Assembly: GCA_030463445.1 (NCBI GenBank)
Contig: JAQGFW010005866.1
Span: 1-28,992 of the forward strand
DNA: 28,992 bases
Direction of reading: 5' to 3'
Source of the DNA: Euplotes aediculatus
Taxonomy: Eukaryota > Ciliophora > Spirotrichea > Euplotida > Euplotidae
The notes beneath the pieces are model-generated. The model was not told where the DNA came from. It did no database searches and was given only the letters and a program-made list of their open reading frames with translations. Positions 14,744 through 21,568 of the stretch are shown here, piece after piece. Both the position numbers and the translations under genes were made by a program. How positions within the stretch are numbered: the first letter of the stretch is position 1; each line of letters begins with the position of its first letter.

Positions 14744-14992
14744 TTAATTAAGTTTTTACAACGATTATTTTTTAAATATAGGATAAATTTATTGAGTTTA
14801 CCTTCGAGTGATAAACAGTTTAAGGATAATATTTATGCTTTTCGTAAGGACTTTTTTAGAGGTGTGGTGAAACGGTTTTATAGTCATATTCTGAATTGTA
14901 TATTAAAAGTAAGTCAAAACTTTGGTAATTTTGAGAGTTGGCACCAAGTTTAACGAACATTGAAAATGAACATTAAGACAGCTGAAAATTAA
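14744..14992. other. Spacer with a degenerate second copy of the recombinase 3' end
   Basis: About 250 bp with no gene that has a credible start. It holds the imperfect second copy of the recombinase tail (14835-14875). A 69-codon frame continues directly from the stop of the membrane gene to 14953 but has no ATG of its own. It probably also carries the promoter of the PIN-domain gene, which starts at 14993; no clear promoter motif was seen. Confidence 0.5.
14835..14875 (+). repeat. Integrase 3'-end repeat, copy 2
   Basis: Starts ATGCTTTTCGTAAGGAC and resembles 14049-14090 over about 41 bp. A duplicated recombinase 3' end 786 bp downstream could be the scar of an insertion at the gene end or part of an older homologous gene. 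Confidence 0.6.
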
Positions 14993-17077
14993 ATGATACA
15001 ACAAGATAATAATCAATTATTCCGACTTGCGGCAGTATTATATGTGGACAACAATTATGAAGTCCAATCTAAAACTATTATTAGAAAAGTTATTGAATGT
15101 GCATTACTTAGTAATAGCAACAAACCACAGACAATTCACCAAATTATTGATTTCGTAAATTCAGCATATAACTTGCACTTGATAGAGGAAGAAATCAAGG
15201 CAATAGTTACCAATATAAAAGAAACTGGTTTTGCTATAAACTCAAAACAAGACAATATATACGTTTGCTTAACAGAACAGCGAAAAATTTTATTAGAAAC
15301 AAAACTTTCTAATAAAACGATTGACTTTTTTATTGACGATTTTATTAAGATTAATTCAGAATTAACCACAGGAGGTGATGTTAAAAACATTATTTATCGT
15401 TTTCTATATGAAATTCTAAGTACCAATATTGAAAGCTTTAAAAAAATACTTGACAGTAAAAAACAAATTGACGACTTAATAAATGTTGAATCCAATTCAT
15501 ACACGGTTATTGAAAGAGACATAATAAATGAGTTTTTAATTTGGGACAACAATGATAAGAACAAAGCAATTTTTGATATAGCTAGTTATGCATTAGAATA
15601 TTGTATGATTTCAAACAATGGTAATGGTACACACATTCAACTTAAAAATCTAAAAAATAAAATATTTTATCTTGATACAAATGTAATTTATAGGGCTTTA
15701 GGAATTAATGGCGAAGGTCGTCAAAACAGAACAACTACTTTTCTGAACAAAGTGATAGAATCAGGTTCTTCATTAGTTATTTCTAAATTTTCTGAGTTAG
15801 AATTAAAAGATTCTATTGCTTTTTATATAGATAAACTGAAAATGAATCCTTTAAATCGTCCAATAAATCCTGATGTTTTTAATCAAAAATATTTTAAAAG
15901 TTTATCGGACATTTATGACTTTTACTACAAGTGGAGAATAGGAAAAGCTAATGACAGTTTAGACCTATTTGAAGCCCATATCCAAAGTCTTTTCTCAAAG
16001 TTCATATCTGATTTCAAAATAACATCTGATTATAAAATTCCCTTTGATGAAAAAGACGAAAAAATCAATCAGGAGATTAAAGATTTGTCAAATAGTATTT
16101 CTAGGCATAAAGACACCGACAATTCAAAGCATAATTGGAATGGTGATTATTATGACGCTACTAATATTATGTTAATTGAAACAAAACGAGAAGGTAAAGA
16201 ATTAAATATATTTGAAACAAAACATTTTTTCATTTCAACTGACCAATCATTGAGAAGGTGGGATTATTATAGAAATACTGTAACCCCAATTGTTTTACTT
16301 CCAAGTCAATGGCTAAGCATTTTACTTCGTTATATTAACAGAACAAATGACGATTATAAAAGTTTTGTTAGTTTCTTGAATTTACCAAGTGGAGAAACAC
16401 AAATTAATAGTGAGAAAATTCATATTATTCTAAGAGGAATTAGTGAAATGACATCGAACTTTGACCAACAGAGATTTTTGGTTCAAACACTGGTTCAACG
16501 CAAGTTTGAAGGTATCTTGGAAAATGGGGTAAACGAAGAAGAAGTATTTGAAAGGGTAAAAACATTCGCTAAAACCGAACTGCAAAAACAGATTGAAGAA
16601 GTTGAAAGCAAACACGACTCTTTAAAATCAAAGTTTGAATCTCACATAGGAACAGCTTCTGGAAAAATTGGCGATTTAGAATTAGAGGCAAGCGAACGGG
16701 AAAAAGAATTAACCTACAAGGAAAAGCAAGTTGAACGGTTAAAAGCTAAATTAAAGGAAAAGACAGTTGAGGATGATTTTAAAAAATGGCAAAAACCTGC
16801 CTATTGGCTATTAGTTCTTGGTGCTATAATTATTGTTTTCACAAGTTTACAATTTTTTTTTAAAGATTGGGAAGCCAACTATTCTTTTAAAATAGTTCAA
16901 GTCATCGATACATTAGAAAGTGAAACACAGAAAACAACTTTGAGGACATTGTTATATGCACCTCTCTTAGGACTTTGGCTAATTTTGACTTTTGCCCATG
17001 ATAGACTACTAAGCAAAGATAAGAAAGCCAATAAGCGTCGAGAAATTGAAATGATTTTTGATAAAGAACATGAATAA
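14993..17077 (+). CDS. Large PIN-domain membrane protein (possible defence effector)
   Basis: A 694-aa protein. Residues about 1-110 look like a small helical, winged-helix-like domain. A PIN-type nuclease domain covers about 222-425: FYLDTNVIYRAL gives D228 and N230, SKFSELELKDS gives E268/E270, YYDATNIMLIE gives D388 and ISTDQSLRRW gives D417, so the acidic metal site looks complete. A coiled coil follows (about 515-590), then two membrane helices (about 604-622 and 650-668) with a short loop between them. RNA or DNA cleavage by a membrane-tethered complex is the natural reading. It is a single gene with its own terminator. Its size and setting among defence genes suggest a stand-alone antiviral effector; this is inference. 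Confidence 0.75.
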   Translation: MIQQDNNQLFRLAAVLYVDNNYEVQSKTIIRKVIECALLSNSNKPQTIHQIIDFVNSAYNLHLIEEEIKAIVTNIKETGFAINSKQDNIYVCLTEQRKILLETKLSNKTIDFFIDDFIKINSELTTGGDVKNIIYRFLYEILSTNIESFKKILDSKKQIDDLINVESNSYTVIERDIINEFLIWDNNDKNKAIFDIASYALEYCMISNNGNGTHIQLKNLKNKIFYLDTNVIYRALGINGEGRQNRTTTFLNKVIESGSSLVISKFSELELKDSIAFYIDKLKMNPLNRPINPDVFNQKYFKSLSDIYDFYYKWRIGKANDSLDLFEAHIQSLFSKFISDFKITSDYKIPFDEKDEKINQEIKDLSNSISRHKDTDNSKHNWNGDYYDATNIMLIETKREGKELNIFETKHFFISTDQSLRRWDYYRNTVTPIVLLPSQWLSILLRYINRTNDDYKSFVSFLNLPSGETQINSEKIHIILRGISEMTSNFDQQRFLVQTLVQRKFEGILENGVNEEEVFERVKTFAKTELQKQIEEVESKHDSLKSKFESHIGTASGKIGDLELEASEREKELTYKEKQVERLKAKLKEKTVEDDFKKWQKPAYWLLVLGAIIIVFTSLQFFFKDWEANYSFKIVQVIDTLESETQKTTLRTLLYAPLLGLWLILTFAHDRLLSKDKKANKRREIEMIFDKEHE

Positions 17078-17100
17078 AACCAATCACCTATATTTTAACC

Positions 17101-17133
17101 AATCAAAGTGTCCTATTTCAGGATACTTTGATT
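17101..17133. terminator. Terminator after the PIN-domain gene
   Basis: AATCAAAGT-g-TCC (17101-17113) pairs with GGA-t-ACTTTGATT (17121-17133), 12 bp with one mismatch, loop TATTTCA, then TTAT. It lies 23 bp after the PIN gene stop and could also stop transcription from the right. Confidence 0.75.
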
Positions 17134-17137
17134 TTAT

Positions 17138-17293
17138 CTACCTCAAATAACTCTCAATTGCCTTATCAATAATCTCCTTCACACTTATATCTTCTTGTGC
17201 AGCCCTCATTTTTAGAGCCTTTAATGTTTCTTTTGTCAGCCAAACATCAAATGTTTTTTTTCTGTACTTTTTAGAATTTGAAATACAATGCAC
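17138..17293 (-). pseudogene. Truncated second copy of the plasmid RHH gene
   Basis: The minus strand encodes FDVWLTKETLKALKMRAAQE, then DISVKEIIDKAIESYLR and a stop, almost the same as the C-terminal half of the RHH protein at 19026-19286. The N-terminal half of that protein is absent: upstream of the match are unrelated codons back to a stop at 17294-17296, and no ATG is available (only a GTG at 17291-17293). It is most likely a fragment, although a short 51-aa RHH domain made from GTG cannot be excluded. It lies in the same orientation as the intact copy and on the other side of umuDC. Confidence 0.75.
17141..17252. repeat. About 110-bp direct repeat flanking umuDC, copy 1
   Basis: Matches 19030-19141 over its length with scattered third-position differences (by eye roughly 85 percent identical). 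Both copies encode the C-terminal RHH domain on the minus strand. Together they flank umuDC (17353-18992). Confidence 0.8.
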
Positions 17294-17310
17294 TCACTTT
17301 GCATACTAAT
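17286..17310 (+). promoter_or_regulatory. Shared upstream motif (copy 2), before umuD
   Basis: CAATG, five variable bases, ACTTTGCATACTAAT (17296-17310), as at 12111-12135. It lies 43 bp before the umuD ATG at 17353. If it is the promoter, the upstream ATG at 17278 would not be transcribed, which supports the later start. It could also be the binding site of a damage-response repressor. Confidence 0.5.
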
Positions 17311-17352
17311 CTCTTTGTTTTGAACTTTTTCAAACGTTCAACAAAGCTAATC

Positions 17353-17727
17353 ATGTCATCTTTACGTACCCATACGGGTTTCCCAAGCCCTGCCGATGAC
17401 TATTTAGAGGGTGTTATAGACCTCAATAAAGAAGTTATCAAAAACCCATCATCTACTTTTTTTGCAAAAGTTAAAGGCGTTTCAATGCTCGAATCCCTGA
17501 TTTATCCCGATGATATTTTAGTGATTGATAGGTCATTATCAATGCATAATAACAGCATCGTGGTATGTTTTTTAGAGGGTGAATTTACGCTTCGCAGAGT
17601 CAGAAAAGACAAAATAGGCGTTTGGCTACAACCCCAAGAAAAGTACGAAAAAGAGATTTTGATTAACCCTAATAATGAGTTTATCGTTTGGGGTGTTGTT
17701 ACTTACATTTTCAAAAAAACGTATTAA
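17353..17727 (+). CDS. umuD: UmuD-like protein (LexA/S24 family) with altered catalytic lysine
   Basis: A 124-aa homologue of UmuD, the partner of the lesion-bypass polymerase Umu[21 protein letters not shown] is very close to classic UmuD, and the nucleophile S44 is present (KGVSMLES). At the position of the general-base lysine, classic UmuD has FTVKKL; here the segment reads [10 protein letters not shown], so the lysine is R81. The arm before GFPSP is only eight residues (MSSLRTHT), with T-G where the C-G cleavage site lies. This looks like a protein that cannot or need not cleave itself, starting near the mature form. An ATG at 17278 would give a longer arm but precedes the likely promoter. 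It ends 2 bp before umuC. Confidence 0.88.
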   Translation: MSSLRTHTGFPSPADDYLEGVIDLNKEVIKNPSSTFFAKVKGVSMLESLIYPDDILVIDRSLSMHNNSIVVCFLEGEFTLRRVRKDKIGVWLQPQEKYEKEILINPNNEFIVWGVVTYIFKKTY

Positions 17728-17729
17728 AT

Positions 17730-18992
17730 ATGTTTGCTTTGATAGATTGTAATAACTTTTACGCATCATGCGAAAGAGTTTTTAATCCAGCCCTAAATCA
17801 TAAACCAGTAGTGGTTTTATCAAACAACGATGGGTGTGTTATTGCTCGTAGCCAAGAGGCAAAAGACTTGGGTATTCAAATGGGTGTACCAGCTTTTCAA
17901 ATCGAATCGCTCATTAACTCAAAAAAGGTTTATGCCTTTTCGAGCAATTATACACTGTACGGCGATATGTCGCATCGAGTTATGACAATTCTATCAACCT
18001 TTGCCCCAGATGTCGAAATTTACTCTATTGATGAATGCTTTTTATCTCTCAAAGGATTCGAGCAGAATTTTAACATCGTAGAGTATGCCCATCACATCAG
18101 AAAAGTAGTCATTCAAAATACTGGAATTCCAATCAGCGTAGGCATTGCACCGACCAAAACCCTTGCAAAACTTGCCAATAAATTGGCAAAAAAACAAAAA
18201 AATACCAATGGGGTTTTGGTTTTGCAGGATGAAATAGACATTAGAATTGCACTCGAAAACTATCCAATAGAAGATATTTGGGGAATTGGTTTTAAGTATG
18301 CCGAAAAGCTCAAAAAGTTTAAAATCTTTACAGCAGCTCATTTTATACAAACTAATCCAAACTGGATAAAACGTACCATGACGATTCAAGGACTTAGAAC
18401 CTGGAATGAATTACATGGTAAATCGTGCATTAATTTAAGTGCTTTTCTACCTGATAAAAAAGCTATTTGTACCTCAAGAAGTTTCGGCAAGATGGTTACT
18501 CAGTACCAGATACTCGAAGAAGCCGTTTCTAATTTTGCCGCTCGTTGTGGTGCAAAACTTCGCAAGCAAAAATCTTGTGCCGGTTTTTTATTGATATTTA
18601 TTCAGACCAATTATTTTAGAAAAGACCAGCCACAGTACTCAAAAAGTTTAACGGTTAAATTGCCAGTTGCTACCAATAGCTCAATCGAGTTAATAAAGTA
18701 TGCTTGCTATGCTCTCCGACGAATTTTTAAAGAAGGCTACCAGTACAAAAAAGCAGGTGTTATCGTAACTAATTTAATGCCCGAAAATCAAGTAATTTAT
18801 AATCTTTTTGATACAGTTGATAGAGCCAAACATCAAAAAATTATGCAATCTATGGATAAACTCAATGCTCGATTTGGTCGTGAAAAAATCAAAATTGCCA
18901 AGCAAGGTTTTGACAGAAATTGGCACCTCAAACAAGAAAAAATCTCAAAATGCTATACTACCCGAATAGATGAATTAATTGAGGTTTTTTGA
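17730..18992 (+). CDS. umuC: UmuC, Y-family DNA polymerase V subunit
   Basis: A 420-aa Y-family polymerase that copies past damaged bases with low fidelity, acting with UmuD and RecA. It starts [20 protein letters not shown] (metal-binding D6) and has [10 protein letters not shown] (the catalytic D-E pair), then [16 protein letters not shown]-type thumb residues (here [20 protein letters not shown]), a helix-hairpin-helix ([17 protein letters not shown]) and the little-finger domain. Length is near that of E. coli UmuC. The ATG at 17730 is 2 bp after umuD; an earlier in-frame ATG at 17688 overlaps umuD and adds unrelated residues. umuDC operons are frequent plasmid cargo and give damage tolerance and mutation. 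Confidence 0.96.
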   Translation: MFALIDCNNFYASCERVFNPALNHKPVVVLSNNDGCVIARSQEAKDLGIQMGVPAFQIESLINSKKVYAFSSNYTLYGDMSHRVMTILSTFAPDVEIYSIDECFLSLKGFEQNFNIVEYAHHIRKVVIQNTGIPISVGIAPTKTLAKLANKLAKKQKNTNGVLVLQDEIDIRIALENYPIEDIWGIGFKYAEKLKKFKIFTAAHFIQTNPNWIKRTMTIQGLRTWNELHGKSCINLSAFLPDKKAICTSRSFGKMVTQYQILEEAVSNFAARCGAKLRKQKSCAGFLLIFIQTNYFRKDQPQYSKSLTVKLPVATNSSIELIKYACYALRRIFKEGYQYKKAGVIVTNLMPENQVIYNLFDTVDRAKHQKIMQSMDKLNARFGREKIKIAKQGFDRNWHLKQEKISKCYTTRIDELIEVF

Positions 18993-19025
18993 AGGGAAAA
19001 TAATAACCCATGTTCTTATGAATAA

Positions 19026-19286
19026 CTATCCCAAATAAGCCTCAATAGCCTTATTAATAATCTCTTTTACACTTATATCTTCTTGTGCAGCTTTCATTTT
19101 TAGAGCCTTCAAAGTTTCTTTCGTAAGCCAAACATTAAAGGGCTTTTCGGCATCCCTATCAAGTGTTTTTCTTTTCGTTCCTTGCTTAACAGGTACAACC
19201 TTTTGTGTTGGAGTCGAAACAGGTTCATTCGTTACCTTTTCTTGAAACTTATTTAATCTATCTGAAAAATCAATTTTCTTTGTCAT
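19026..19286 (-). CDS. RHH-type partition/regulatory protein, ParB-like partner of ParA
   Basis: An 86-aa protein encoded just after parA in the same direction. The N-terminal half is basic and probably flexible (MTKKIDFSDRLNKFQEKVTN, then a Pro/Lys/Gln-rich stretch). The C-terminal half, PFNVWLTKETLKALKMKAAQ then EDISVKEIINKAIEAYLG, fits a ribbon-helix-helix fold: strand FNVWL, helix, turn, helix. Flexible arm plus RHH dimer is the layout of ParG/omega-type centromere-binding proteins, which stimulate their ParA partner and repress promoters by binding tandem short repeats. Octamer arrays of that kind lie before this gene and at three other sites. The C-terminal half is duplicated at 17138-17293. 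Confidence 0.8.
   Translation of the reverse strand: MTKKIDFSDRLNKFQEKVTNEPVSTPTQKVVPVKQGTKRKTLDRDAEKPFNVWLTKETLKALKMKAAQEDISVKEIINKAIEAYLG
19030..19141. repeat. About 110-bp direct repeat flanking umuDC, copy 2
   Basis: The counterpart of 17141-17252, inside the intact RHH gene. The orientation is the same, so recombination between the copies would delete umuDC. Confidence 0.8.
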
Positions 19287-19296
19287 ACATTTTATT

Positions 19297-19328
19297 TAAT
19301 TAAACAAATATATAATTAAATAATTAAA
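19297..19328. promoter_or_regulatory. Octamer array between parA and the RHH gene
   Basis: In 8-bp steps: TAATTAAA (19297), CAAATATA (19305), TAATTAAA (19313), TAATTAAA (19321). On the other strand this reads TTTAATTA, TTTAATTA, TATATTTG, TTTAATTA, the same design as the arrays at 12534 and 27204. It lies 10 bp upstream of the RHH gene start and just after the parA stop. Candidate autoregulatory operator or centromere. Confidence 0.65.
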
Positions 19329-19339
19329 TATCTTAGTTT

Positions 19340-19942
19340 TTAGTTTAGAGCGTCTAAAATTTCCTCTGTTAAACTCACAATTTCTTCATGAGCTTTGCCA
19401 TCTTCCGTATCAAAAACTCCATTGGTAATGCTTGAACGAGTATAACTAACACGGTCGAAAATTCGAGTTTTCAAAACATTGGCATCATAGCTCTGGAGTA
19501 TTTTTACAATATCCTCTGTAATGCTCGTACTCGATTTAAGCATGTTTAGTACAACCCCATATTTTAGGTTCGGATGCTTTTGTTGTACGTTTCTTAAAAT
19601 AGCCATCGTTGCACGAATGGCCATGACATCGAAGAAACCAGTCTTAGTCGGAATAAGCACGAAGTCGGAAATAGCAAAGAGGTCTTCTAATGTATTTACC
19701 AAATATGGAGGCGTATCAATAACAAGAATATCAAAGGGTAATTTACCAATATTTGAAAGCTCCTCAGGTGGAACAAACGCAATACCTTCCAATCCATCGG
19801 CAATTCCTGCCAAACTTCCTTGTACGTCAGTATCGAGAACACCAACTTTCAAGCCACCTTGTTTTAAGCAAGCAGCAAGGTTGAGAGCCAAAGTAGTCTT
19901 ACCCACCCCGCCCTTCTGGTGAGCCACTGTGATTATTTTCAT
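19340..19942 (-). CDS. parA: ParA-family partition ATPase
   Basis: A 200-aa ParA/Soj-type ATPase that moves or positions plasmid copies on the nucleoid. The deviant Walker A motif is KGGVGKTT (10-17), with the signature first lysine; the Walker A' region is VLDTDVQGS and the B motif is VIDTPPY. It lacks an N-terminal DNA-binding domain, so it is the small (type Ib) form, which normally pairs with a small RHH protein such as the one encoded 53 bp downstream. Its ATG directly abuts the stop of the upstream 293-aa gene (19943), so the three form one operon, with an octamer array at the operon start and another before the RHH gene. Confidence 0.93.
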   Translation of the reverse strand: MKIITVAHQKGGVGKTTLALNLAACLKQGGLKVGVLDTDVQGSLAGIADGLEGIAFVPPEELSNIGKLPFDILVIDTPPYLVNTLEDLFAISDFVLIPTKTGFFDVMAIRATMAILRNVQQKHPNLKYGVVLNMLKSSTSITEDIVKILQSYDANVLKTRIFDRVSYTRSSITNGVFDTEDGKAHEEIVSLTEEILDALN

Positions 19943-20824
19943 TTAGCAATTTAGTTTTGTATTTGTAGGTATTTGAGTTTTTATCTTCTCATTTGGTTCT
20001 TCAAAATATATTCCCAATAGAAAATTTTGTTTAGTAGCTTCATCATTTATTTTTTGGAATATATCAATGCAATAACTTTCATATCCTAAATATTTAGTTG
20101 CAGTTGGATTAGTACATAGCTCTTCAAAATTGTCATAGGTTAATCTAAGTCTTTCGAATCCATTAGCATTTTCACTATTGTATATTTTACAAGGAACAAA
20201 GCTGAAAAATTCATTATTATCATACCATGTCATTGATTCATACAAAGACTTATCTCTCCATTTATCCTCATGCTCAGCATTATATAACATACTTAATGAT
20301 TGATTGTAATATGTATTTGAATAGGCTGTTTTATCCTTCACAACAGCTAAAGCCTTTTTGCTATTTTTTACAACAAACACCGTATCAAGAACAAAGAACT
20401 CTTTGTACGCTGTACCAAATAGAATTAAAGAGTTTTCTTTCAGGCTCAAAAGTTTTCTTTTCTGCTTACAAAAAGCATAGTAAAAACAACTTCCATAAAC
20501 ATATGGGTCAGTATTTTGCCAGGCTCCATTTATTCTTTCTGAATTATACGGTCTATGAATGCCGTTAGGAAATAATCTATTGTCTGTGTTTTTTATTGGA
20601 GTAAAATATGATTCTCCTTCCCATTCTCCCCAAAAAATTAAACTATCTTCTTTTTCCTTTCCATCAACTAAATATTTACCGTTGCAATTAATAAACTTTC
20701 TGTAATGTCCTTCGTCAGTATTCCAGTTCCTAACAATCCCATTTGAGGTATCGTAATAACTATTGTTATTAATTGTAAATTTTTTTTGACTTCCTGGATG
20801 CGTGAGTTGTACACAAATTTGCAT
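19943..20824 (-). CDS. Hypothetical protein leading the partition operon (293 aa)
   Basis: I do not recognise a named family. The protein starts MQICVQLTHPGSQKKFTINN and has recurring W and Y residues: HYRKFINCNGKYLVDG, FWGEWEGESYFTPI, PYVYGSCFYYAFCKQ and FERLRLTYDNFEEL. The pattern is a beta-rich soluble enzyme or ligand-binding domain with no signal peptide and no membrane helix. It has conserved-looking GEWE and YGSCF motifs whose meaning I cannot state. Its stop abuts the parA start with no gap, so it is translated with parA; the operator region upstream has three 16-bp repeats. A protein of this kind is not a standard part of partition operons. Confidence 0.75.
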   Translation of the reverse strand: MQICVQLTHPGSQKKFTINNNSYYDTSNGIVRNWNTDEGHYRKFINCNGKYLVDGKEKEDSLIFWGEWEGESYFTPIKNTDNRLFPNGIHRPYNSERINGAWQNTDPYVYGSCFYYAFCKQKRKLLSLKENSLILFGTAYKEFFVLDTVFVVKNSKKALAVVKDKTAYSNTYYNQSLSMLYNAEHEDKWRDKSLYESMTWYDNNEFFSFVPCKIYNSENANGFERLRLTYDNFEELCTNPTATKYLGYESYCIDIFQKINDEATKQNFLLGIYFEEPNEKIKTQIPTNTKLNC

Positions 20825-20871
20825 TATTTAATTATATAATTATTTAAATACTTTTTTATTTAATTATACAA
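20824..20871. promoter_or_regulatory. Three 16-bp repeats / octamer array before the partition operon
   Basis: TTATTTAATTATA (20824), TTATTTAAATA (20840) and TTATTTAATTATA (20856) begin exactly 16 bp apart. In shifted 8-bp steps: TTTAATTA (20827), TATAATTA (20835), TTTAAATA (20843), CTTTTTTA (20851), TTTAATTA (20859). The same octamer type occurs in the other arrays. The position, directly before the 293-aa/parA/RHH operon, fits an RHH autoregulatory operator and possible centromere. Confidence 0.7.
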
Positions 20872-20886
20872 AAATAAGTGTTTTGA

Positions 20887-21435
20887 TTATCTTTTCAAAT
20901 ACTTATAAAGTGTAGGCTTTGAAATTTTCAGAGCCTCACATATTTCCTTAATTTCATACTCCTTAGAGTCGTACATATCACGAGCCATTTTTTCTTTGCT
21001 TTCATTGAGTTTCTTAGGTCTGCCACCAGTTCGTCCCCTTGCTCTGGCAGCAGAAAGCCCCGCCATCGTTCGCTCGATAATTAAATTTCTTTCAAATTCT
21101 GCCATCGCACCAAAGATATGAAAGACCAACTTTCCAGTAGGTGTACTGGTATCAATACTTTCTTGCAGCGATTTAAAAGCTACGCCTTTACTCTCCAAGA
21201 AAGCCATCCAGTCAATCAAGTCTTTTAAACTCCTACCCAAACGGTCGAGCCGCCAAACCACCAGTGTATCGCCCTGGCGTATAAAATTTTTAAGTTCATT
21301 TAGTTTCGGTCGCTCCGAAGCTGCACCGCTGATTTTATCGAGATAAATCTCTTCACAACCAGCAGCCTTGAGAGCGTCGGTTTGTAATTCTGGATTTTGG
21401 TCTAACGTCGAGACCCGAGCATAACCGATAAGCAT
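20887..21435 (-). CDS. Serine recombinase (resolvase/invertase family)
   Basis: A 182-aa small serine recombinase. The catalytic domain opens MLIGYARVSTLDQ (nucleophile S9) and includes VVWRLDRLGRSLKDL and the E-helix region GAMAEFERNLIIERT. The C-terminal domain, about 45 residues, has a helix-turn-helix (YEIKEICEALKISKPTLYKY). Length is typical for resolvases and invertases. On a plasmid its likely job is to resolve multimers or to move or invert a segment; with no transposase near, resolution is favoured. A 13-bp palindrome (21462-21474) lies just upstream and may be part of its site or operator. It is separated from the next operon by a terminator. Confidence 0.94.
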   Translation of the reverse strand: MLIGYARVSTLDQNPELQTDALKAAGCEEIYLDKISGAASERPKLNELKNFIRQGDTLVVWRLDRLGRSLKDLIDWMAFLESKGVAFKSLQESIDTSTPTGKLVFHIFGAMAEFERNLIIERTMAGLSAARARGRTGGRPKKLNESKEKMARDMYDSKEYEIKEICEALKISKPTLYKYLKR

Positions 21436-21461
21436 AAAAAGTTAATTAAGTCATTGTGATA

Positions 21462-21474
21462 TAAAGTTACTTTA
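21462..21474. promoter_or_regulatory. Palindrome upstream of the serine recombinase
   Basis: TAAAGT-t-ACTTTA, perfect 6-bp arms around one base, 27 bp from the recombinase start. Possibly an operator or part of a crossover site; short and AT-rich, so chance is possible. Confidence 0.35.
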
Positions 21475-21514
21475 CATAGAATAATTAACCAAGTTGTTTT
21501 ACTAATAAATCATC

Positions 21515-21545
21515 AAAAAAGGCCCGATTGTGTCGAGCCTTTTTT
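21515..21545. terminator. Terminator of the three-gene operon
   Basis: AAAAAAGGC-c-CGA (from 21515) pairs with TCG-a-GCCTTTTT (to 21545), loop TTGTG. Read leftward it follows the stop of the 830-aa gene (21569) by about 24 bp. It ends in a T run on both strands. Confidence 0.85.
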
Positions 21546-21568
21546 GAGTAAAGAAAACGAGGGTTTTA

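Noticed and set aside
14744-14953. 69-codon frame as a gene
   Set aside because: No start codon of its own; it is only the continuation of the upstream frame after its stop and contains the degenerate recombinase-tail repeat.
17278-17352. Longer UmuD from ATG 17278
   Set aside because: The shared promoter-like motif (17286-17310) lies downstream of this ATG, so the codon is probably not in the mRNA. It remains a minor alternative that would give a longer arm.
21420-21460. Fifth octamer array before the serine recombinase (GTTAATTAAG)
   Set aside because: Only one TAATTA unit without 8-bp phasing; expected by chance in DNA this AT-rich.
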